A stretch of DNA of 6,714 nt from Acholeplasmataceae bacterium. GTDB taxonomy: Bacteria > Bacillota > Negativicutes > Acidaminococcales > Acidaminococcaceae. Under the pieces are notes generated by a model, which was not told where the DNA came from, ran no database searches, and worked only from the letters and a program-made list of their open reading frames with translations. The DNA is taken from contig JAAYIB010000028.1 in the NCBI GenBank assembly GCA_012744295.1, forward strand, positions 1 through 6,714, given 5' to 3'. Made by a program: the position numbers and the translations under genes. The first letter of the stretch is position 1; the number at the start of each line of letters is the position of its first letter. Below are positions 6,369 to 6,714 of the stretch, one piece after another.

Positions 6369-6714
6369 GGGGATGTACTGGTTTCGACGGGGGTAGGTGT
6401 GGCATGATAAGCGAGCCGGGGTCCCATCAGCCCGTGATACGATGGAACTTAAATTAAACGCAAAAACTGATTACGCTTTAGCAGCTTAATGCTAACGCCT
6501 TACCTCTCCTCCTCCCATGGGCGTGGATAGGGCGACGAATAGTGGGATACCCTCGGGCCAATTCTCGGAGGCCTGTCGGGGAACTTCATCGAGATAGCGA
6601 CCAGGCAGCCTGTCGTTGGGCGGCGAGGAAGCGAAATCCAAATTGACGACTGCGCTCGGAGAAGGTCATGTTTCATTGCTTTCGGACAGGGGTTCGACTC
6701 CCCTCATCTCCACC
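6369..6714 (+). ncRNA. ssrA: Transfer-messenger RNA (tmRNA)
   Basis: tmRNA acts first as an alanyl-tRNA and then as an mRNA to rescue stalled ribosomes. GGGGATG (6369-6375) pairs with CATCTCC (6705-6711) as a 7-bp acceptor stem. Its third pair is G-U (6371 with 6709), the alanyl-tRNA synthetase identity element. The 5' side continues into the conserved CTGGTTTCGACGGGGG. The T-arm is AGGGG-TTCGACT-CCCCT (6688-6704). Helix H2 is supported by CATGA (6403-6407) with TCATG (6666-6670) and CGAGC (6412-6416) with GCTCG (6654-6658). Pseudoknot PK1 is visible as CGGG (6417-6420) with CCCG (6431-6434), interleaved with CCATC (6424-6428) and GATGG (6441-6445). The tag frame follows, then H5 (ACGCC 6495-6499 with GGCGT downstream) and a GC-rich multi-pseudoknot region. 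It is the one-piece form. The window stops at ...ACC, so the final A of CCA is the next base. Confidence 0.98.
6460..6489 (+). other. tmRNA proteolysis-tag reading frame
   Basis: The resume codon is most likely GCA at 6460, 14 bases after PK1. The frame encodes AKTDYALAA and ends with TAA at 6487-6489; a second in-frame TAA follows at 6493-6495. The ALAA end is the usual recognition signal for ClpXP-type proteases, and the tag is at the short end of the known range. The resume codon is assigned by analogy, not measured. Confidence 0.85.

Overview
The window reads as a chromosomal segment of an anaerobic-type member of the Bacillota (Clostridia or Negativicutes; the exact lineage cannot be fixed from the sequence). 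The reasons are the gene order esterase / rnr / smpB / ssrA, which is a classic Bacillota arrangement, the K+-dependent type of membrane pyrophosphatase, purine-rich Shine-Dalgarno sites with some TTG starts, and sigma-A-like extended -10 promoters. All genes lie on the + strand and coding density is high. No mobile element, CRISPR array or sign of recent transfer was seen.

Layout: (1) 1-1480, the C-terminal three quarters of a membrane-bound, ion-pumping pyrophosphatase (hppA), closed by a strong intrinsic terminator at 1492-1521. (2) 1538-5063, a new transcription unit with its own extended -10 promoter: an Est30-type carboxylesterase, a hotdog-fold thioesterase and RNase R (rnr), joined by 8-nt and 4-nt overlaps. 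(3) 5114-6260, smpB and a membrane-anchored L,D-transpeptidase (YkuD domain), closely spaced and probably in the same operon. (4) 6261-6368, an AT-rich intergenic region with a separate promoter and a perfect 7-bp dyad at the predicted start of transcription. (5) 6369-6714, ssrA (tmRNA), complete except for the terminal A of CCA, which lies just outside the window. Its tag reads AKTDYALAA.

Functionally the core is ribosome rescue. tmRNA and SmpB release stalled ribosomes and tag the nascent chain, and RNase R degrades the faulty mRNA. The esterase is a usual neighbour of this locus. The thioesterase between it and rnr, the L,D-transpeptidase between smpB and ssrA, and the absence of secG upstream (hppA occupies that side) differ from the Bacillus subtilis order secG-est-rnr-smpB-ssrA. 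I do not see evidence for a wholly new system. The most interesting details are the dyad and repeated motif around the ssrA promoter, an Asp-to-Glu change at the esterase catalytic acid, and the cell-wall enzyme inside the trans-translation locus.
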